This document shows, one piece after another, positions 52,371-62,022 of a DNA stretch of 64,000 nucleotides. The translations under genes and the position numbers were made by a program. Source of the stretch: Paenibacillus mendelii. Its GTDB lineage: Bacteria; Bacillota; Bacilli; Paenibacillales; Paenibacillaceae. The notes beneath the pieces were generated by a model. The model saw nothing but the letters and a program-made list of their open reading frames with translations, did no database searches and was not told the DNA's origin. The stretch is from contig NZ_JANHOF010000002.1 of assembly GCF_024498075.1 (NCBI RefSeq), positions 757,183-821,182 of the forward strand, read 5' to 3'. How positions within the stretch are numbered: the first letter of the stretch is position 1; the number at the start of each line of letters is the position of its first letter.

Positions 52371-52661
52371 TTAGACACGCTTCTCGCGTTTGAACATCGA
52401 AACTCCCCATACGATCACGCCGATCGCAACCAACAGAGTTACAAGTCCTGCTACCTTCGGAAGGAGCATAAACGCACCGATAACAATCAGAATTCCGCCG
52501 ATTAGCTTGCTGTTGTTCTTTAGCCCAACCACACCGAGACCGATGAGGATGAAGGGCATCAACAATCCGATGATCCAGCCAAGGCTGATACCGAGGAATT
52601 TCAACACCATCAGACCGCCTAAGACTACTAGAATTGCACCAAGAGCTGATTTACCGTTCAT
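52371..52661 (-). CDS. LiaI/LiaF-TM-like small membrane protein
   Basis: 96 residues with four short hydrophobic segments: ALGAILVVLGGLMVLKFLGIS, LGWIIGLLMPFILIGLGVVGL, KLIGGILIVIGAFMLL, and VAGLVTLLVAIGVIVWGV. This is the layout of LiaI and of the membrane part of LiaF. Start ATG 52661; the upstream frame extension lacks a ribosome site. First gene of the envelope-stress operon. It could recruit PspA proteins or substitute for the missing LiaF. Confidence 0.8.
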   Translation of the reverse strand: MNGKSALGAILVVLGGLMVLKFLGISLGWIIGLLMPFILIGLGVVGLKNNSKLIGGILIVIGAFMLLPKVAGLVTLLVAIGVIVWGVSMFKREKRV

Positions 52662-52801
52662 AGTTAAGTCACCGCCTTTCCATGTCTTTCTCGTTAACCA
52701 CTTTGTTGCGCTTCCGTGCTGCAAGTTATTATCTCTTGCTTATGTACTTATTGTAGGTCTTTTCAAGAAGTTTCAAAACGGACCCGCGACGGTTTTCTCA
52801 C

Positions 52802-52817
52802 CTAGACCTCGGTCTAG
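52802..52817 (-). promoter_or_regulatory. Palindrome upstream of the envelope-stress operon
   Basis: CTAGACCTCGGTCTAG is a 7-base inverted repeat with a 2-base centre, 141 bases before the LiaI-like start codon. It sits where an activator such as LiaR would bind, upstream of TTGAAA/TACAAT-like elements near 52776-52750 whose spacing (15 bases) is short. Assignment to LiaR is inference. Confidence 0.45.
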
Positions 52818-52983
52818 TATGCGGCCCACCCGCGGACTGACAGCTGTAACCCCTATAGTAAAGTGCCCTCTATACGTCCAAATGCGACGATTCCTCATCT
52901 CTCATCCGCATGACATCTTACCGTTTCGGATACCCTATCTCACACGGACGTCATGATCAACCATACACACCTGATTATAATAT

Positions 52984-53011
52984 AAAAAGCCATCCCACAG
53001 GGATAGCTTTT
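52984..53011 (-). terminator. Terminator of the 53-62 kb cluster
   Basis: AAAAGC-ATCCC and GGGAT-GCTTTT pair around CACA-like loop bases, with TTTTTATATT following on the minus strand. Confidence 0.82.
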
Positions 53012-53048
53012 GCCGAACTTTATAGGGCGGCTTCATCATCTTATGATC

Positions 53049-53807
53049 TTATGAGAGCTTGATCAACTGTCCGCCATCGACGACTAGGCAATGGCCGGTG
53101 ACATACTTGGCTTCATCGCCCGCCAGAAACAGCGCTGCGTCTGCAATGTCCTCAGGTTGTCCAACCCGTCCCATCGGGATCGTCTTTAAATAAGCCTCGA
53201 TCGCTTGAGGTTGATCAATAAGCGGCTGGGTTAACCGTGTCGCGATAAATCCAGGGCATAATGAATTGACGCGAATGCCATATTGGGCAAGCTCCACAGC
53301 CATCGACATCGCAAGGAGATTCAATCCGCCCTTGCTCGAATTATAATGAGCCTGATCCATCTCTCCGGCAAGCCCATTCACGCTGGACATATGAACGAAT
53401 GCTCCATGGATGCCTGTCTTGACCATTTCTTGAGCAGCGCGCTGCGACACAAGGAAGGTGCCTTTCAAATTAATGGCCATATGTCGTTCCCAGTCTTCCT
53501 CGGTAATTTCCAAGAATGGGGCCGGACTGCAAATTCCCGCATTATTGACGACAATATCAATCCTGCCGAACTCCGCGATAATGTCATCGATCATCTGGTC
53601 CACCTGCTGTTTGTATTGCACATCCACCTTCATGGTTCGAATGCGCCCGCCTTGACCCGTGATATGAGCCTCGGCTTCGTCCAGCGCCTGCTGGCCGCGC
53701 CCGGAAATAATGACGATGGCGCCCTCTCTGGCAAATCGGTCGGCCACTGCAAGCCCAATACCTAACGAGCCTCCGGTAATGACCGCAACTTTATCCTTCA
53801 ACCGCAT
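53049..53807 (-). CDS. Short-chain dehydrogenase/reductase (SDR)
   Basis: About 252 residues from ATG 53807 (GGAGG nearby). Classical SDR: cofactor motif TGGSLGIGLA, NNAG in VVNNAGICSPAP, catalytic Ser in VHMSSVNGLA and YxxxK in YNSSKGG (HYNSSK), C-terminal LAGDEAKYVTGHCLVVDGG. NAD or NADP oxidoreductase of unknown substrate. Separated by about 110 bases from the M81 gene upstream and likely the last gene of the catabolic cluster. Confidence 0.92.
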   Translation of the reverse strand: MRLKDKVAVITGGSLGIGLAVADRFAREGAIVIISGRGQQALDEAEAHITGQGGRIRTMKVDVQYKQQVDQMIDDIIAEFGRIDIVVNNAGICSPAPFLEITEEDWERHMAINLKGTFLVSQRAAQEMVKTGIHGAFVHMSSVNGLAGEMDQAHYNSSKGGLNLLAMSMAVELAQYGIRVNSLCPGFIATRLTQPLIDQPQAIEAYLKTIPMGRVGQPEDIADAALFLAGDEAKYVTGHCLVVDGGQLIKLS

Positions 53808-53918
53808 ATGCGAATCCTCCTTATGACGCACTCATGATCGTTCTGCCGCAAATAAGACACCTCATATAATGCACCGGTAATGATGAAGAAAATACCGCCA
53901 TGTTGGCTCAGCGATTGT

Positions 53919-55400
53919 TCAACCTTCGGCATCGAGAGGGTAAATCGGTCTTTTCACCTTTTCATAGGCGAAGTCGGCTATGCTTGAACCGGTACAACCT
54001 GGCGAATCGACAGGTATGATCCGTTTGCAGATCGAGCCGAAGGATGTCCGCCACGCGATAGCCGCTTTTACGACAATTACATGATACGTCTCTGCTCGAA
54101 TGCCAAGCGATACAACGTGGCCGGGGTCCCAGGGAGCCGTCCGCTTCTCGGTCAGCACGATAGTCAGATTGCCCGATTCGATGACAGCCGTTAACCCCAT
54201 GTCTGCGCGCTGGCCTGTCATATAAGCGCCGATATGCGTATATAAACCATCAGACAGCAGTCTGATCTTGCCGCTGACCGGTACGGGTTCCCCGTGAAGC
54301 TTATCCGATTTTCCGCCAATCGGCGCTGAGAACAATGCGCCAACACCTAACTCATGAGCAAGGGCAACTGCTTCTTTATCGCGTATTACAATGAGACTCC
54401 TCTTCGGTGCGTCGATCAAGTGCTTCAACACATGAGTAGCATCGGCTGGGCTGCCGCCCCCTACATTGTCAGAGCCTTCTACCAGAACGACAGGTCCCTC
54501 CTGCTCCGCAAATGCAAGCTTCACAGCTTCAGCCGGTGGAATATCGTTCAATACAAAACGATCCCGCCGCTCCCAAGCAGCTGTTCGCAGCTGTTCTGCA
54601 TATTTCTCGGCAAGCTTGCGATCTCCGTCCGTCGTCACGATGAAGGCGACCCCCGCATCGGGGACGTCGCTGTAAGGAAACCCGCCGATTACAGTTACAT
54701 TCAATACGCCAGGATCCGCTTCGATCGCGAATGCCAGTTCCATCAGCTCCCGGAACGGCCCATCCGTTTCCGTCACCATCACTTGGGGAACGATCAGCAT
54801 CTTCGGATGCGCCAATACCCGAACGGGAACTACTTCCTTATGGATTGTCCTTATTAATAAGCCGACCGCTTCAACAGCCCGCTCATACATATCCACATGC
54901 GGGTATGTATCATACCCCACGATTACATCGGCATAGCCGACCATCTCGGCGCTCACATTCGCGTGCAGATCGAGCGTCATTGCAATCGGCTTATCCGGTC
55001 CGACCGCATGACGTACACGACGAAGGATCTCGCCCTCCATGTCTGGATATCCGTCTGCGACCATCGCACCGTGCAGGACTAGCACGATGCCATCGGCCGC
55101 CTTGTCCAGCGAAGCAACGAGCGTGTCCATCATGAAGTCTGCCGCATCGGCTGTCACCATTCCGCTTGGCGTTGCACCCGTATACAGCCCGCATGCAAGC
55201 TCTGCTCCGGAATCCCGGACCGCATCGATGATGCCGCCCATAGACGTGCGCGTATGCTCATAATAGTTATGAAAGATTTCAGCATCCGAAGCCCATTCCT
55301 TATCCATAAACTCATTCGTTCCCGTCTTCCCGGGTGCGAATGAATTCGTCTCATGCAGAATGCCGGCTACCGCTATTTTTAATTTCTTCGCGCTGTTCAT
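53919..55400 (-). CDS. M81 family metallopeptidase (MlrC type)
   Basis: 493 residues. The M81 fold is shown by GILHETNSFAPG at the N-terminus, VLHGAMVADGYPDMEG, LDLHANVSAEMV (metal ligands), GYDTYPHVDMYERA, and ESGNLTIVLTEKR near the C-terminus. MlrC cleaves linearised microcystin peptides; most relatives have unknown peptide or amide substrates. Six bases follow the M20 gene before it, so the two are co-translated. No signal peptide, so it acts on imported or cytoplasmic compounds. Confidence 0.93.
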   Translation of the reverse strand: MNSAKKLKIAVAGILHETNSFAPGKTGTNEFMDKEWASDAEIFHNYYEHTRTSMGGIIDAVRDSGAELACGLYTGATPSGMVTADAADFMMDTLVASLDKAADGIVLVLHGAMVADGYPDMEGEILRRVRHAVGPDKPIAMTLDLHANVSAEMVGYADVIVGYDTYPHVDMYERAVEAVGLLIRTIHKEVVPVRVLAHPKMLIVPQVMVTETDGPFRELMELAFAIEADPGVLNVTVIGGFPYSDVPDAGVAFIVTTDGDRKLAEKYAEQLRTAAWERRDRFVLNDIPPAEAVKLAFAEQEGPVVLVEGSDNVGGGSPADATHVLKHLIDAPKRSLIVIRDKEAVALAHELGVGALFSAPIGGKSDKLHGEPVPVSGKIRLLSDGLYTHIGAYMTGQRADMGLTAVIESGNLTIVLTEKRTAPWDPGHVVSLGIRAETYHVIVVKAAIAWRTSFGSICKRIIPVDSPGCTGSSIADFAYEKVKRPIYPLDAEG

Positions 55401-55406
55401 AGATCC

Positions 55407-56720
55407 TCATCCCTTCGCTTCTTCGACGCCGCACCAGTCCACGATAATTTCCGCGTACCAGCGAATAAGCTGTTCATAACCTGCAAGATCAAGAAACTCA
55501 TCAGCTGCATGCGCGTTCCCGCCGCTAGGTCCAAGAACCAATGCCGGGGTATCGCTGTATAAATTGAACATGAAACCATCGCACGCGAAAGGAGATCCCT
55601 GCGGGGGCTCCAAAGACTGCGTCAGCACATTCGAGCCGCAATTCATAACCGTTTGTAGGAAGGAATTTCCCATCTCATCCAGCTTCATCTCACTAGCGCT
55701 CAAGTAGCGGATGAGCGGACGGATGACCGGAGGGCACTGCTTCAACCTCGGATAATGATCCTTGTTCGCAGCAAGGTAATCATGAAGCTCCTGCATGATG
55801 CTTTCACCCGTCATGCCCGGATAACCTTCGATCCAGAAGTTCAACTCGCCGGAGGCTGGAAGCTTCTCCTGCAGCTCTCTCGTCGAATCGCCGGAGTAGA
55901 TCGTAAGGAGAGAGGTGTCGGCAAGCCTTCGCCCCTGCCACCAATGCGGAACTTCGAGCCGCTCTTTGCGGTGGGCGTTAAAAGCGAGGAGCAAGTTTGC
56001 GAACTCTACCGTTGCTTCCAACGCGCTGATCAGCTCTTCGCCGGCAAATCCAATCCCGCTCTTCCCCTCGAAGATTGCCTTCCAAATTCCGCCGCCCAGA
56101 TGAGCGGGATACAGAACCAAGTTTGACGGTTCTGGTATTATCGCCATATCGGCATGAGGCCCGCGAAGCCGGCCGGCTAACGTACCGTTTGCGCCGCCAT
56201 GCTCTTCGTCGACGACACTCTCCACATAAACTTCGCCTGCGACATCAATGCCGAGCTCCTTCAGACATTTGATGGCCATCAATGCGGCCGCCATGCCGCC
56301 TTTCATATCATAGGAGCCGCGCCCATACAGCTTTCCGTTTTCTACTACTCCGGAGAAGGGCGAATGCGTCCATGCCTCCGTCCCCTCATACACGACATCT
56401 GCATGGCCCGAGAACATAAGCGATTTCCCCTTGCCGCCGAAGAATCGCCCCACAACGTTCGGCCTGCCTTCGTAGTTGCGCGTATTCATATAGGCAGGAT
56501 GCTCTGTCAAACCGGGCACCTCATGAAGCTCGTAGCTGTCTACATTCGCACCTTCTCCGGCCATCCATTCCGCAAAAAAACGTTGGTACTCCGCTTCGTT
56601 CCCGTTAGGCGGATGATTCACACTGGGAATGCGTACCAGCTGCGAAGCCAGATGCTCCGCTTCTTCCCGGTGTTCTGCTACCCACTGCTTGATCATTTCG
56701 GTCAGCTTCACACGATCCAT
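55407..56720 (-). CDS. M20 family amidohydrolase (ArgE/DapE-like), first of two
   Basis: 437 residues. Two-zinc M20 enzyme: MFSGHADVVYEG (zinc His-x-Asp), YDMKGGMAAALMA (bridging Asp), DEEHGGANG (catalytic Glu pair), IIPEPSNLVLYPAHLGG, and the C-terminal NAHAADEF His. A dimerisation domain lies between. ArgE/DapE-like enzymes remove N-acyl groups from amino acids. Preceded by RidA and followed by M81 in the same direction. It differs from the second M20 enzyme at 60.6 kb. Confidence 0.9.
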   Translation of the reverse strand: MDRVKLTEMIKQWVAEHREEAEHLASQLVRIPSVNHPPNGNEAEYQRFFAEWMAGEGANVDSYELHEVPGLTEHPAYMNTRNYEGRPNVVGRFFGGKGKSLMFSGHADVVYEGTEAWTHSPFSGVVENGKLYGRGSYDMKGGMAAALMAIKCLKELGIDVAGEVYVESVVDEEHGGANGTLAGRLRGPHADMAIIPEPSNLVLYPAHLGGGIWKAIFEGKSGIGFAGEELISALEATVEFANLLLAFNAHRKERLEVPHWWQGRRLADTSLLTIYSGDSTRELQEKLPASGELNFWIEGYPGMTGESIMQELHDYLAANKDHYPRLKQCPPVIRPLIRYLSASEMKLDEMGNSFLQTVMNCGSNVLTQSLEPPQGSPFACDGFMFNLYSDTPALVLGPSGGNAHAADEFLDLAGYEQLIRWYAEIIVDWCGVEEAKG

Positions 56721-56747
56721 GCCTGCCTACCTCCTTGCGCCAGGTAT

Positions 56748-57134
56748 TTAGTTGCCTCTTGTCGACTTGCTGTATGCAACAACATCAATTTCTACCAAGT
56801 AAGCTCCCAGATCGCAAGGTACGCTCGTTCTTGCAGGAAACGGCTCCTTGAACGACTCCCGATATGCAGCGTTATAGCCTGGGAAGCTATCCGGTCGCAC
56901 GAACGCATTTACTTTAACGACGTGGTCCAAGGTCAAGCCTTCCGCTTCCAGAACAATTTCAATATTGCGCAGACATTGCTTCGTTTGCTCCTCGATCGTC
57001 TCCCCTACGACTTCCCTTGTTGACGGATCAACACCTACTTGTCCCGATACGTAGACGAAATCCCCCGAACGGATGGCATGAGAGAACGGAAGCGGAAACT
57101 GTGGAGCTTTAGCAACTTGGATAGCTTTTGACAT
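56748..57134 (-). CDS. RidA family deaminase
   Basis: 128 residues, full length. YjgF/YER057c/UK114 fold with PFSHAIRSGDFVYVSGQVGVDPST near the N-terminus and the substrate Arg in PARTSVPCDLG (the family R in the R-T/S motif). RidA hydrolyses reactive enamines/imines made by PLP dehydratases, which fits the neighbouring D-threonine-aldolase/D-serine-dehydratase-type enzyme. Confidence 0.93.
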   Translation of the reverse strand: MSKAIQVAKAPQFPLPFSHAIRSGDFVYVSGQVGVDPSTREVVGETIEEQTKQCLRNIEIVLEAEGLTLDHVVKVNAFVRPDSFPGYNAAYRESFKEPFPARTSVPCDLGAYLVEIDVVAYSKSTRGN

Positions 57135-57191
57135 CGAATATCCTCACCTTTCAAAATGGGTTGTGTGTTTTGTTGGATGTTCACCTGAACA

Positions 57192-58298
57192 TTAACGAAT
57201 TTGCCCTCTTGCATCCACGGCGATCAATCTCTCCGGGTTGTCGCCCCGCATGCCCTGCAGACGATCATGTAAGTTCGTAACGGCGCAGCAGTGGTTCGGA
57301 AGCAGCTTGATTCGTTCTCCCACCTGGAAGTTATAGCCGTCCGGTACGCGAACATTGGCATGCTCTTCACTCAGCCGTTCAACATATACATCGCGATTGT
57401 CTTTCTGCGTCCCGAAGCCGGGCCAATGCGGGCTTGCATCGCTCGATAACGTTTTGGAGCCTGCATCGACAATAATCGCGCCCTTCCGCGGGGCGCTCAC
57501 AACCGTTGTAAGCACGTGCATCGCGCATTCCTCCGGCGATATCACACCGATTGCCAGCTGGCTTATATCCCCGAATACATAGGCGCCCGGACGAATCTCG
57601 GTCACACCGTCTAACTCCTCGATAAACTTGGATGTCGGAGTAGAGCCAACGCTGATTTCCCGAATCTCTATACCCGCTTTCTCCAGCAGCCGTTTGGTTA
57701 GGATAAGTCCTTCCGCTTCCTGCCTGGCAGCCGCTCTTAACCCCTCTAGCGTTGTCTGGCCGTAGGCATAACCTCCGTGAGTCATCAGGCCGATCACTTC
57801 CACGCCCGGCAGCTTGGCGATTTCCTTCACGAGCGCTGCCGTCTCTTCACCAGGTTCCTTCCCGCATCGGTTTAACCCTGTATTAACGTCTACATACAGC
57901 TCAATTCGCTTGTTCAGAGACTGCCCGAGCTCTGATAACCCTTCGGCGCAGGGTAAATTATCAATGCCGACGATCACACGGGCGCGTTCGAGCAGCTTCG
58001 CAAGCCGAGCCAGCTTCAGCTTCCCTACAATCGGGTATGCGACAAGAATATCTTCAATGCCTGCGTCCACAAGGACCTCCGCTTCACCGAGCTTAGCCAC
58101 CGTTAGTCCGCATGCCCCGTATTTGATCTGCTCCTTGGCAATCCAGACACTCTTATGCGTTTTGAAATGCGGACGCAGCTTGACGTTCGCATTCCGTGCC
58201 AGCTCTGCGGTTCTCCGCAAGTTACGATCCAATACGTCAAGATCGACGACGACTACAGGCGTATCCAGTTCCGGAACCGCTGCATCTATTTCTCCCAT
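57192..58298 (-). CDS. PLP enzyme of the D-threonine aldolase / D-serine dehydratase type
   Basis: About 368 residues from ATG 58298 (GAAGGG upstream). Fold-type III PLP domain, alanine-racemase-like: LDTPVVVVDLDVLDRNLRR, PLP Lys in RPHFKTHKSVWIA, IGLMTHGGYAYG, SVGSTPTSKF (phosphate-binding), and the metal site LPNHCCAVTNLHD at the C-terminus. Such enzymes cleave D-threonine or beta-hydroxy-D-amino acids, or dehydrate D-serine. RidA two genes on would detoxify the enamine if a dehydratase. Choice between the two is open. Confidence 0.85.
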   Translation of the reverse strand: MGEIDAAVPELDTPVVVVDLDVLDRNLRRTAELARNANVKLRPHFKTHKSVWIAKEQIKYGACGLTVAKLGEAEVLVDAGIEDILVAYPIVGKLKLARLAKLLERARVIVGIDNLPCAEGLSELGQSLNKRIELYVDVNTGLNRCGKEPGEETAALVKEIAKLPGVEVIGLMTHGGYAYGQTTLEGLRAAARQEAEGLILTKRLLEKAGIEIREISVGSTPTSKFIEELDGVTEIRPGAYVFGDISQLAIGVISPEECAMHVLTTVVSAPRKGAIIVDAGSKTLSSDASPHWPGFGTQKDNRDVYVERLSEEHANVRVPDGYNFQVGERIKLLPNHCCAVTNLHDRLQGMRGDNPERLIAVDARGQIR

Positions 58299-58381
58299 TC
58301 CAATCCCTTCTTTCCTTATGAATGGCAGCCTCATGATTACATATAATCTTTGAAACCATGGAACAGGAGCTGAAATGGATC

Positions 58382-59377
58382 TTAAAGTACAATGTCTTTC
58401 CCCGTTGCAGCAGACTGCACAATCGCGTTGGCCACTTCAATGCCATGGATAGCATCGGTGAATGACGTGTAGACAGGATCCCTTCCTGTACCAATGCACT
58501 CGCATAGATATTGCAGTTGATCTCGTAGCGCGCCGGCCGTGCTTCCATTCATCACGCGATGGATATTCAGATCCGGCGTTTGTCTGCCGGTTTGATTCCA
58601 AAGCTCCAATCCGCTGCTCCGGTTGTCGAATTGTGCCGTTCCCTGGCTGCCTATGACTTCAATGGAGTCGTTCATCACGATTCCGGCTTCATCCGGTGTC
58701 ATCCAATTGCTGTTGAAGCAAGCAACCGCCCCGCTCTCAAACTCGAGAAGAGCCCACAGAATATCCGGAGATTCCGCACCCGTAACCCAATTGCCAATCG
58801 CTTTGACCGTTTTCACCCGGCTAGCAGCATACCAGATCGCCAAGTCCAGGTCGTGCACGGTCGATAAATATGCGGTATGAGTTCGGTTATAGATCTCAAA
58901 CATGCCCTTTGTCCGAGCTCTCTTAAAATACATGCTCTGCGGCTGGCCAATTTGCCCGGTTTGAATGGCCCGATGGATCTCCGCATACCGGGGATCAAAC
59001 CGGAGCAAGTGCCCCGGCACGACATGCCGCTTATGTCGGGAAGCCGATTCCAGCATCGCTTCGGCCTCATGAAGCTTCGTCGATACCGGCTTTTCCACAA
59101 GCACGTGCATCCCTGAGCCAAGTGCTTGAAGCGTTGATGCCAGATGATTCTCTTCGAATGTAACGACGCTTACTAAATCGATATCACTACGCTGCAATAA
59201 TTCCCTGCTGTCGGTGTATCGTCCTTCGATTCCATACCGGTCACCGACTTCCTTCAATTGCTGTTCTCTCGTGTCGCATATGGCAATAACATCCACGCTC
59301 GGAATCGATCGGTATGCTTCCACATGACATTCTCCCCAACTGCCAAGCCCGATTACTGCAACCTTCACTTTAGCCAC
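58382..59377 (-). CDS. Gfo/Idh/MocA family oxidoreductase
   Basis: About 331 residues. GTG at 59377 is the preferred start, eight bases after GGAGG; an ATG at 59392 is too close to it. Rossmann motif VAVIGLGSWGECHVEAYRSI, catalytic Lys in VLVEKPVSTKL, substrate region HTAYLSTVHDLDLAIWYAA. C-terminal domain about 170 residues of beta sheet. Substrate unknown; inside an amino-acid-type cluster it could oxidise a hydroxy acid or an amino sugar. Confidence 0.88.
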   Translation of the reverse strand: MAKVKVAVIGLGSWGECHVEAYRSIPSVDVIAICDTREQQLKEVGDRYGIEGRYTDSRELLQRSDIDLVSVVTFEENHLASTLQALGSGMHVLVEKPVSTKLHEAEAMLESASRHKRHVVPGHLLRFDPRYAEIHRAIQTGQIGQPQSMYFKRARTKGMFEIYNRTHTAYLSTVHDLDLAIWYAASRVKTVKAIGNWVTGAESPDILWALLEFESGAVACFNSNWMTPDEAGIVMNDSIEVIGSQGTAQFDNRSSGLELWNQTGRQTPDLNIHRVMNGSTAGALRDQLQYLCECIGTGRDPVYTSFTDAIHGIEVANAIVQSAATGKDIVL

Positions 59378-59399
59378 TATCTTTACCTCCATATTCTTC

Positions 59400-60509
59400 T
59401 TATGAGCGGCTAAGAACCTTAATCAAGCTGTCTACGTCGTTAGAATCGTTGAACAGATGAACAGATGCCCGTAATCGGCCGTCGCCGCCCCATAGGTAGA
59501 CGTTATGCTCCTGTAGCAATCGATTCGCGGTTTCTTCGCCATTCTCACAGACGAAACTGATGTTACCCGCCCGGCTTCCCTCTTCAATAGGCGTCATTAC
59601 TGTATAGCCAGACTCTTGGAGCCGCTGAATCATATATCCGCCCAGCTGCAAAATATGCCTTTCGATCTGCTCGACTCCGATTTTCAGCAGTAATCCCGTC
59701 GAGTATTCCATCGTATAAATCGCCGCATAATTGGGATAACCCAGCTCGAATCTGCGGGCGTCCGGATAATATTCGAATGTACTGAAGCGCTCCGGATAGA
59801 ACAGATCCGTTACTCCCCGCCAACCGGCTGATCCCGGCAATAGCCCTTCTGTACGAGCCGGATTAAGTGCCAGTAGGCCAAGTCCATGAATCGACATGAG
59901 CCACTTATAAGAACTGCATACGATAATATCCGCCGCTTGCAAATCGACGGGTACCGCACCAAGCGATTGAGTGACATCCAGCAAGAGCAGCGCATTCGTC
60001 TGGAGCAGCCGTCTATACAGCTCCTGATAATCTAGACGGGCACCGCTCACAAAACTGACATGACTGGCCATCACCAATTTGGTTCGTTCGTCGACCACGG
60101 CCATCATATCATCCACGGTAACCTGCCAATCCGTATGCTCAACCAGCCTTACCTCCACGCCATGCTCCTTCAGAAGAAGCCAAGGCAATACACCGGAAGG
60201 GAACTCGAGCGTATTGATTATTACATTATCTCCTGCCTGCAAGCGCAGTGCCTGCACGATCAATGTGATCGCTTCAGAGGCATTCGATACGAGTGCGATA
60301 TCCTGTGCCCTTCCATTTATTAGGCGTGCTGCATTCTCTCTCAGCGACTGCTCTACTTCGCTGTTCATCTCACGTCCCTTAGGACCGCCCTCGCGATTCC
60401 GCATATACGCATTGACCGCTTCAACGGCTCCTACGAGTGGCGGTGTTTCCGCACCATTGTACAGCCAAGTGGAATTGTCCAATCCGTGAAAGTTATGCTT
60501 CGACAGCAA
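59400..60509 (-). CDS. Class V aminotransferase-like PLP enzyme
   Basis: 369 residues from TTG 60509. Fold-type I class V (isopenicillin-N-epimerase/cysteine-desulfurase group): VSNASEAITLIVQAL, LEFPSGVLPWLLL, MASHVSFVSGARLDY, LLDVTQSLGAVPVDLQ (Asp binding PLP nitrogen, catalytic His/Gln) and the PLP Lys in CSSYKWLMSIHG. The TTG has only a weak ribosome site; AAGAAGGG stands six bases before an in-frame CTG nine codons further up, so the true N-terminus may be longer. Role in the cluster not clear. Confidence 0.85.
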   Translation of the reverse strand: MLSKHNFHGLDNSTWLYNGAETPPLVGAVEAVNAYMRNREGGPKGREMNSEVEQSLRENAARLINGRAQDIALVSNASEAITLIVQALRLQAGDNVIINTLEFPSGVLPWLLLKEHGVEVRLVEHTDWQVTVDDMMAVVDERTKLVMASHVSFVSGARLDYQELYRRLLQTNALLLLDVTQSLGAVPVDLQAADIIVCSSYKWLMSIHGLGLLALNPARTEGLLPGSAGWRGVTDLFYPERFSTFEYYPDARRFELGYPNYAAIYTMEYSTGLLLKIGVEQIERHILQLGGYMIQRLQESGYTVMTPIEEGSRAGNISFVCENGEETANRLLQEHNVYLWGGDGRLRASVHLFNDSNDVDSLIKVLSRS

Positions 60510-60640
60510 TGATTCGATAACCAGATAAATCCCTTCTTTCGTCCACTGGATATGTAGCGCTTACAATTGATGTCCTGGTTTATTCGAACCTATATGTGAC
60601 CGCCGCTCTCTGCAACCGGCTCCTCACCGGACTAGTAAAG

Positions 60641-61807
60641 CTAAGACTGTTGAAAACTGAGAGCTAGTTGATAATAAAAGTGCGCGGCCCGCTCGACCTC
60701 ATGTATGGATACCCATTCTTCCTTGGAATGCGCCTGCGCGATCGATCCTGGACCATAAACAATTGTAGGAATTCCTTTGCGCTGCAGCTTGCTCGCGTCG
60801 CTTCCGTAAGTGACTCCAATCAATTCATCCTTAAGATCGAGCGTTTGTGCAACCTTCTGTGCATGTGCCACGATTGCTGCATCAAGCGGTGTTTCCAGTG
60901 ACCAATCGAGCAGGAGCTCCCGGAAAGAAACGTTCACCTTCAGTCCTTCCGTATCAATGTATTCCAGCAGCCTCTTTACAAAATCCGCTATCGCGACCTC
61001 CGGAAGCTCTCCGGGGATGATACGTCGGTCCAATTCAATCTCGCAGCGCTCAGGAACGATATTAACTTGAGTTCCTCCAGTAATCGTACCGGCCACAATA
61101 GTTGGCGAACCGCATAACGGGTGACTGTGTGTAGCAAGCTCCGGCTCTATGACATCCCGGATAAATTGCAGGACGTGCATCATCTGATATACCGCACTGT
61201 CGCCCTCCTCAGGCATGGAGCTGTGCGCCGCCTTGCCCTGAGTCTCTACCGCGAATCTGGCACAGCCCTTATGCGCAACGACGATTCCCAGCTCCGTCGG
61301 TTCGCCTACAACCGCGCCGGCCACGGGCATATTCCGCTCCATGAAGGTGCGCAACCCCCTATATTCATGCTCTTCATCGACAGCAGCGCATAGGACGATA
61401 TCAGATAGTAACTTCTCCGGATGCTTGGCACATTCTTCAAACGCCCAGATCATCCCGGCCAGAGATCCCTTCGCATCGCAGGCACCCCGAGCATAGAGCC
61501 GATCTCCCCTATAAATAGGCGTTACCGCATCCGCCATAGAGCCAATTGAAACCGTATCCATATGTGTTTCAAACAGCAGCGTAGAGTCCGGATTCCCCGT
61601 TCTTAATTCAAGAAGAATATTGTCTCGACCGGGAAATACAGGCTGCCTTGTAACCTGCACGCTCGTCCCTTGAAACCGCCGTTCGATATAGTCGGCAACG
61701 CCGCTCTCCCCGCATGCTCCGCTCCCATAATGCGGATTGACGCTTTGAATGGAGACAAGATCCTCCAAAATTTTCAATGCAGGGTGCTTGATGACCTCTT
61801 CGCTCAT
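60641..61807 (-). CDS. M20 family amidohydrolase (ArgE/DapE-like), second
   Basis: About 388 residues from ATG 61807 (GGAGG upstream). M20 motifs: LLFETHMDTVSIGS, RGACDAKGSLAGMIW, VDEEHEYRG, VGEPTELGIVVAHKG, AAHSSMPEEGDSA and the C-terminal QAHSKEEW. Pattern and length fit acetylornithine/succinyl-DAP-type deacylases. First gene of the catabolic cluster after the regulator; its promoter should be in the 388-base gap upstream. Confidence 0.9.
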   Translation of the reverse strand: MSEEVIKHPALKILEDLVSIQSVNPHYGSGACGESGVADYIERRFQGTSVQVTRQPVFPGRDNILLELRTGNPDSTLLFETHMDTVSIGSMADAVTPIYRGDRLYARGACDAKGSLAGMIWAFEECAKHPEKLLSDIVLCAAVDEEHEYRGLRTFMERNMPVAGAVVGEPTELGIVVAHKGCARFAVETQGKAAHSSMPEEGDSAVYQMMHVLQFIRDVIEPELATHSHPLCGSPTIVAGTITGGTQVNIVPERCEIELDRRIIPGELPEVAIADFVKRLLEYIDTEGLKVNVSFRELLLDWSLETPLDAAIVAHAQKVAQTLDLKDELIGVTYGSDASKLQRKGIPTIVYGPGSIAQAHSKEEWVSIHEVERAAHFYYQLALSFQQS

Positions 61808-62022
61808 TCCTAATCCTCCAGCCATTATTAAAATAAGTCAGCATGAGATAACAGGTAACCGCAATTCACTTCGCAGCCCTTTCAGCAGTTGGTTAACTAT
61901 CTTCGAAAATCCGGACAATCGGTCGTAAGTTTCCAACTCAGATCCCGATCCTGGGCAGTCAGTCAGATACACAAAAAGATATTATCATTCTGAACCACTG
62001 AATAATATAGATGTTTATAAAA

